A stretch of 8,831 bases of DNA from Thermodesulfobacteriota bacterium (GTDB lineage Bacteria > Desulfobacterota > SM23-61): NCBI GenBank assembly GCA_030018715.1, contig JASEHN010000099.1, positions 1 to 8,831 on the forward strand, in the 5' to 3' direction. The stretch's first letter is position 1. The number at the start of each line of letters is the position of its first letter. Shown here in pieces: positions 5,938 to 8,831 of the stretch. The position numbers were made by a program, and so were the translations under genes. The notes under the pieces are model-generated. The model did no database searches. It was not told the origin of the DNA and saw nothing but the letters and a program-made list of their open reading frames with translations.

Positions 5938-5988
5938 ATGGCTGCGTAAAAAGTCCTGCCAAGGGGGTAGAGCTTTTTACTTTGCCAT
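5938..5988. repeat. Short hairpin repeat of the GTAAAAAGTC family, possible guaB terminator
   Basis: A 51-bp imperfect palindrome: ATGGC at 5938-5942 pairs with GCCAT at 5984-5988, and after a 3-nt bulge GTAAAAAG (5946-5953) pairs with CTTTTTAC (5973-5980). GTAAAAAGTC at 5946-5955 is the same 10-mer as the ends of the larger element at 1856-1963. On the minus strand the 3' arm contains CTTTTTAC, so it could weakly terminate guaB transcripts 48 nt or more past the stop. It may be an internal-deletion derivative of the larger element. Confidence 0.5.
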
Positions 5989-6035
5989 ATACTTTAACGA
6001 GATCAGCAACTCTGTTTAGTTTCAGCTTTCCCGGC

Positions 6036-7523
6036 TCAGAGTTCCTTAAAGGGACTCTCTCCCCCCACGCTGTAATTTGGAGCTTCTTTGGTAATGATCA
6101 CATCGTGGACATGACTTTCTCGTAAACCGGCATTGGTAATGCGGGTGAATTTGCTTTTCTCTTTCAATTCTTCCAGGCTGCGACACCCCAGATAACCCAT
6201 CCCCGCGCGCAATCCTCCCAGCAGTTGATAGACGCTCGAGGACAAGGGCCCTTTATAAGGGACACGCCCCTCGATTCCTTCGGGTACAAGTTTGATCTCT
6301 GATTCCACATCGTCTTGATAATATCGGTCTTTGCTTCCGCTTTTCATGGCCTCCAGGGAGCCCATTCCCCGGTACATCTTATAACTCCGCCCCTGGTAAA
6401 GGACCATCTCGCCCGGACTTTCATCTGTTCCGGCAAACAGGCTGCCGATCATCACCGTATCCGCTCCCGCAGCCAGGGCTTTGGTAACGTCGCCGGAAAA
6501 TTTGATCCCCCCATCGGCGATTAGCGGGATGCCGTGCCGCCTGGCCACCCGGGCACTCTCCTGAATGGCGGTGATCTGCGGCACCCCCACCCCGGCAATC
6601 ACTCGCGTTGTACAGATTGAACCCGGGCCAACCCCCACTTTTACGGCATCAGCCCCGGCTTTGATCAGAGCTTCAGTTCCTTCGGCCGTAGCTACGTTCC
6701 CGGCGATGAGCTGGCAATTCGGGAAAACCCCCTTTGTGTCCCGGATGGCTTCAATCACCCCTACGGAATGGCCATGGGCGGTGTCTATAACGATTACATC
6801 GGCGCCTGCTCTCAGCAAAGCCTCCACCCGGGCTTTCCGGTCCGCGGTAACACCTACCGCCGCCCCAACCCTAAGCCGCCCCAGGCTGTCTTTACAGGAA
6901 TCGGGGTACTTAATGGTTTTCTCAATGTCCTTGATCGTAATCAATCCTTTGAGGTTATTGTTCTCGTCCACAACCAGGAGCTTCTCGATACGGTTTTTGT
7001 GCAAAAGGCGCTTGGATTCTTCCAGAGTTATGCCCACGGGGGCCGTAACCAGATTTTCCTTGGTCATAACTGCCGCAATGGGCTGGTCTAACTGAGTCTC
7101 AAAGCGTAAGTCTCGGTTGGTCAAAATCCCCAGAAGCTTTCCCTGGCGGGTCACGGGGACACCGGAAATGCGGTATCTCTTCATGATCTCCAGCGCTTCA
7201 TAAATTTTCCGATCCGGATCCATTGTAATGGGATCGACGATCATACCGCTTTCCGATTTCTTCACTTTGTCCACTTCGGCTGCCTGGGCATTAATGGACA
7301 TGTTGCGATGGATGATTCCGATGCCCCCCTCCCGGGCCATAGTAATGGCTGTCTGGGCTTCGGTTACGGTATCCATGGCTGCGCTGATTAGCGGTATATT
7401 CAGGCGGATGGTTCTGGTTAAATTAGTCGATATGTCCACGTCGCGGGGTAGGACCGCAGACTCGGACGGAATTAGGAGAACATCGTCAAATGTAAGGCTC
7501 TCGGTAAATTTCTCGGTAACCAT
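6036..7523 (-). CDS. guaB: Inosine-5'-monophosphate dehydrogenase (495 aa)
   Basis: This enzyme oxidises IMP to XMP with NAD+, the committed step of GMP synthesis. The TIM-barrel catalytic domain is split by a pair of CBS domains at about 94-206 that sense adenine and guanine nucleotides. TFDDVLLIP (11-19) opens the barrel. GPGSICTTR (299-307) holds catalytic C304, IADGGI (335-340) binds the IMP phosphate, and YRGMGS is at 384-389. R400 and Y401 are the mobile-flap pair that activates water. The length is normal. The ATG at 7523 was chosen because AAGGAG lies 7 nt upstream and the family begins close to TFDDVLL. The frame stays open 31 codons further upstream but crosses the probable promoter. 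Confidence 0.97.
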   Translation of the reverse strand: MVTEKFTESLTFDDVLLIPSESAVLPRDVDISTNLTRTIRLNIPLISAAMDTVTEAQTAITMAREGGIGIIHRNMSINAQAAEVDKVKKSESGMIVDPITMDPDRKIYEALEIMKRYRISGVPVTRQGKLLGILTNRDLRFETQLDQPIAAVMTKENLVTAPVGITLEESKRLLHKNRIEKLLVVDENNNLKGLITIKDIEKTIKYPDSCKDSLGRLRVGAAVGVTADRKARVEALLRAGADVIVIDTAHGHSVGVIEAIRDTKGVFPNCQLIAGNVATAEGTEALIKAGADAVKVGVGPGSICTTRVIAGVGVPQITAIQESARVARRHGIPLIADGGIKFSGDVTKALAAGADTVMIGSLFAGTDESPGEMVLYQGRSYKMYRGMGSLEAMKSGSKDRYYQDDVESEIKLVPEGIEGRVPYKGPLSSSVYQLLGGLRAGMGYLGCRSLEELKEKSKFTRITNAGLRESHVHDVIITKEAPNYSVGGESPFKEL

Positions 7524-7540
7524 CTTCCACTCCTTGTCGC

Positions 7541-7559
7541 TTGGAAAATAGCTTTCCAA
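7541..7559. promoter_or_regulatory. Inverted repeat TTGGAAA/TTTCCAA at the guaB transcription start
   Basis: A perfect 7-bp inverted repeat with a 5-nt spacer (7541-7547 and 7553-7559) lies directly downstream of the proposed -10 box and 18 nt before the guaB ATG. It would fall on the expected transcription start and first leader bases, so it could be an operator for a dimeric repressor or a small leader hairpin. No regulator is identified. Confidence 0.35.
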
Positions 7560-7560
7560 T

Positions 7561-7589
7561 ACTTTATTATGGCCACCCTTTGATGTCAA
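7561..7589 (-). promoter_or_regulatory. Probable sigma70-type promoter of guaB
   Basis: On the minus strand TTGACA (7589-7584, a perfect -35 match) is followed by a 17-nt spacer and TAAAGT (7566-7561, 4 of 6 to the -10 consensus). The predicted start lies near 7554, leaving a leader of about 30 nt that contains the guaB ribosome site. Position and spacing are good; activity is inferred. Confidence 0.55.
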
Positions 7590-7700
7590 GGATGGAAAAA
7601 AATATGTATGCCCCAAGTGGAAGGGTGATGGTGCCTCCGCGGGGATTAGGCCTTTTCAGCGGGCTTAAGCATTGTTTATGCAGGGGAAGAACGGGTCATT

Positions 7701-7752
7701 TATCCTTTACTTTTTCTTTATAATGGTTTTAAAAACTCTGTGATCTCTGTGG
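7701..7752. repeat. Truncated copy of the CACAGAG element
   Basis: On the plus strand 7701-7751 matches the reverse complement of 5021-5070 with about 47 of 50 positions identical plus a 1-nt insertion. It covers the CACAGAG-unit end and about 34 nt of the unique interior. The rest of the interior and the other end are absent, so this is a partial or solo end in the gap between cutA and guaB, in inverse orientation to the full copy. Confidence 0.75.
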
Positions 7753-7778
7753 CAAATTCATCCGGGAGCACCTATTTA

Positions 7779-8105
7779 TTATTTTTCCTTTAACGCTTTT
7801 TCTATCCACTGTAAATAATCCTTTTCTCCTCCATCCACTTTTAAAAAAATTATTTCAGGAACCTCATAACTGTGAATATTTTTAATTTCATTAATTAATC
7901 TTTTTAACTTGCCCTCAACCGTCTTAATGAAAAGCATCGCCTCTTTTTCCTGACACAGCTTCCCTTCCCAGTAAAAGAAAGATTTTACTCGAGGGATTAC
8001 ATTGACGCAGGCCGCCACCTTTTTTTCAACGAGGTGTTGGGCAATTTTCCCTCCTTCCTTTTCTGAGCTCGCTGTTGAAATTACTACGATAGCCTTCTTA
8101 GACAT
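7779..8105 (-). CDS. cutA: CutA1-family divalent-cation tolerance protein (108 aa)
   Basis: A small cytoplasmic protein of the CutA1 family, which forms very stable trimers with a ferredoxin-like, PII-like fold. Its link to copper tolerance comes from E. coli genetics, and its molecular role is unsettled. Family marks visible are TASSEKEGGKIAQHLVEKK at 11-29, the ACVNVIP strand at 32-38 with C33, FYWEGKL at 44-50, and HSYEVPEII at 78-86. The length is typical. The ribosome site GGAGGAA, 4 nt before the ATG, is strong and fixes the start. It lies 23 nt after the DUF721 gene and is probably co-transcribed with it. No clear terminator follows; the CACAGAG repeat fragment begins 27 nt past the stop. 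Confidence 0.95.
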   Translation of the reverse strand: MSKKAIVVISTASSEKEGGKIAQHLVEKKVAACVNVIPRVKSFFYWEGKLCQEKEAMLFIKTVEGKLKRLINEIKNIHSYEVPEIIFLKVDGGEKDYLQWIEKALKEK

Positions 8106-8128
8106 CTGTTCCTCCCCGAAAGGCTTTT

Positions 8129-8632
8129 TTATTTTGTCCTCTTATTCTTGCGGGTTCCCTCTGCCGCCAGTCCCTTTAGATAGACTTTCATAAGTATTTT
8201 TCTAATCTCGGGGTCTTTGACCTGGGACACTTCTTTTTCAATCCGTTCCCTGTCGGGCTCGCTTACAGTCACTATATCGCCGCCGTTATTTTCCCTTTTT
8301 TTCTCATCTGCCTGTTTTAAATGCTCAATCTCCCCGAAGAAAAAACGAAGATCCTGTAAAAAATCACTCCCTGTTCGTTCATTCAGCTTTTTAATAATCA
8401 ATTCTTTCATGAAATGAAGCTGTTGCATCCACACTGAATTAGATACCGTAACATATAAAACCCGGTTTTTTACTCTGATGGGTTGGGTTCTCGTGGCCAC
8501 GGCATCCCCGACTACTGCTTCCCATATATCTAAAATTTTCTGTTCTTCCAGCTTGCCTTTTAAACCGTTATCCCGGAAATAAATTTTTAAAACTTCACCC
8601 AAGCTCACTGGCTTCTTGGTTTGTTTCCTCAT
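8129..8632 (-). CDS. DUF721/DciA-family protein (167 aa), probable replicative-helicase loader factor
   Basis: Residues about 9-103 form the DUF721 domain: LGEVLKIYF at 11-19, ILDIWEAVVGDAVATRTQPIR-like strand-helix region at 33-53, VLYVTVSNSVWMQQL at 58-72, and LQDLRFFFGEI at 97-107. In bacteria lacking DnaC/DnaI-type loaders, DciA proteins of this family interact with the DnaB helicase. Here that role is inferred from the family. The C-terminal third is a charged, low-complexity tail (about 112-167) ending in a Lys/Arg-rich stretch, perhaps for DNA contact. The ATG at 8632 is preceded by AGAAGG at 7 nt. cutA follows 23 nt downstream. Confidence 0.82.
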   Translation of the reverse strand: MRKQTKKPVSLGEVLKIYFRDNGLKGKLEEQKILDIWEAVVGDAVATRTQPIRVKNRVLYVTVSNSVWMQQLHFMKELIIKKLNERTGSDFLQDLRFFFGEIEHLKQADEKKRENNGGDIVTVSEPDRERIEKEVSQVKDPEIRKILMKVYLKGLAAEGTRKNKRTK

Positions 8633-8831
8633 ATCTTAACCTTCTGGGTTAACAAATAAATGAACAAAAGCAACATCGCCGTAAAGGTTTTATTAGGAAC
8701 GTCTTAAATAATGCAAGTTAACAACTCAAAAACTGATCTTTACCCGCATGTCAACTTTCTTTTACCGTTCCTTATACTTGATGAACTCGTAAAAAGTCTG
8801 AAAATGCCCTTTTCCGTCATTCCGGCGGAAG
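8633..8831. other. Intergenic region upstream of the DUF721 gene
   Basis: No gene is visible on either strand in these 199 bases. They hold the AT-rich leader of the DUF721 gene, two GTTAAC palindromes (8647-8652 and 8717-8722), and the truncated GTAAAAAGTC-type repeat at the right edge. A perfect minus-strand TTGACA at 8754-8749 lacks a matching -10 at 16-18 nt, so I do not call a promoter. Confidence 0.5.
8780..8831. repeat. GTAAAAAGTC-ended MITE-like element, left part (cut by window edge)
   Basis: GATGAACTC then GTAAAAAGTC (8789-8798), TGAAAATGC, and GTCATTCCGGCGGAAG at the edge match the reverse complement of the element at 1856-1963 almost base for base, including the GATGA flank. The continuation should form the second palindrome arm beyond the window. 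The CATTCCGGCGGAAG core resembles widespread hyphenated palindromic repeats of the dRS3 kind. Confidence 0.65.

Noticed and set aside
5913..6035. Separate promoter for the rhamnose genes between guaB and rmlA
   Set aside because: TATATG near 5990 has no -35 match at proper spacing. I could not support a promoter, although one is expected here or the genes read on from guaB.
6565..7095. Long plus-strand open frame (176 codons) antisense to guaB
   Set aside because: It lies wholly inside the well-supported guaB gene, its product has low-complexity Ser/Thr/Arg-rich composition, and it resembles no family I know. It is a frame shadow.
7524..7616. 31-codon N-terminal extension of guaB
   Set aside because: The extension crosses the probable promoter and start region, lacks a ribosome site, and IMP dehydrogenases begin close to the TFDDVLL motif.
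8726..8754. Promoter for the DUF721 gene based on minus-strand TTGACA at 8754-8749
   Set aside because: No hexamer resembling TATAAT lies 16-18 nt downstream; the candidates are T-rich with poor matches.

Overview
This 8.8 kb window is a gene-dense bacterial chromosome segment. Every supported gene lies on the minus strand, so the genes read from right to left. Housekeeping genes at the right give way to a surface-polysaccharide locus at the left that continues beyond base 1. A DciA-type helicase loader, dTDP-rhamnose synthesis, a Wzx-type flippase and a RfaH/LoaP-like NusG paralogue suggest a bacterium with an exported polysaccharide (O-antigen, capsule or exopolysaccharide). The abundant small intergenic repeats (GTAAAAAGTC-ended palindromes and CACAGAG arrays) remind me of Desulfobacterota/deltaproteobacterial genomes. 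That placement is inference only; no rRNA or other strong taxonomic marker is present.

Layout in reading direction: (i) 8632-7779, a DUF721/DciA-family gene followed 23 nt later by cutA. (ii) 7778-7524, an intergenic region with a truncated repeat copy and a good sigma70-type promoter (-35 TTGACA) ahead of guaB. (iii) 7523-6036, guaB (IMP dehydrogenase), followed by a hairpin-forming repeat. (iv) 5912-2571, the four dTDP-L-rhamnose genes in the order rmlA, rmlC, rmlB, rmlD. rmlB and rmlD overlap by ATGA, while the rmlA/rmlC and rmlC/rmlB junctions are each filled by a different inverted-repeat element. (v) 2596-2069, a specialised NusG paralogue that starts inside the end of rmlD, probably from TTG. 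(vi) 1963-1856, a palindromic MITE-like element whose GC-rich hairpin followed by TTTT looks like an intrinsic terminator in the direction of the operon. (vii) 1782-977, an MNT nucleotidyltransferase/HEPN toxin-antitoxin pair overlapping by ATGA. (viii) 969-516, an unrecognised small ORF and about 220 nt that may be decayed coding sequence. (ix) 515-1, the N-terminal 171 residues of a polysaccharide flippase cut by the window edge.

How the parts fit: RmlA, RmlB, RmlC and RmlD turn glucose-1-phosphate and dTTP into dTDP-L-rhamnose. The NusG paralogue probably helps RNA polymerase read through a long downstream glycan operon. The flippase would export the lipid-linked repeat unit. The HEPN/MNT module interrupts this locus as an accessory cassette. 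The least ordinary features are the intergenic repeats, the terminator-like MITE just downstream of an antiterminator gene, and a HepT-like protein whose RX4HXY motif reads RX4NXY. I did not find a wholly new multi-gene system.
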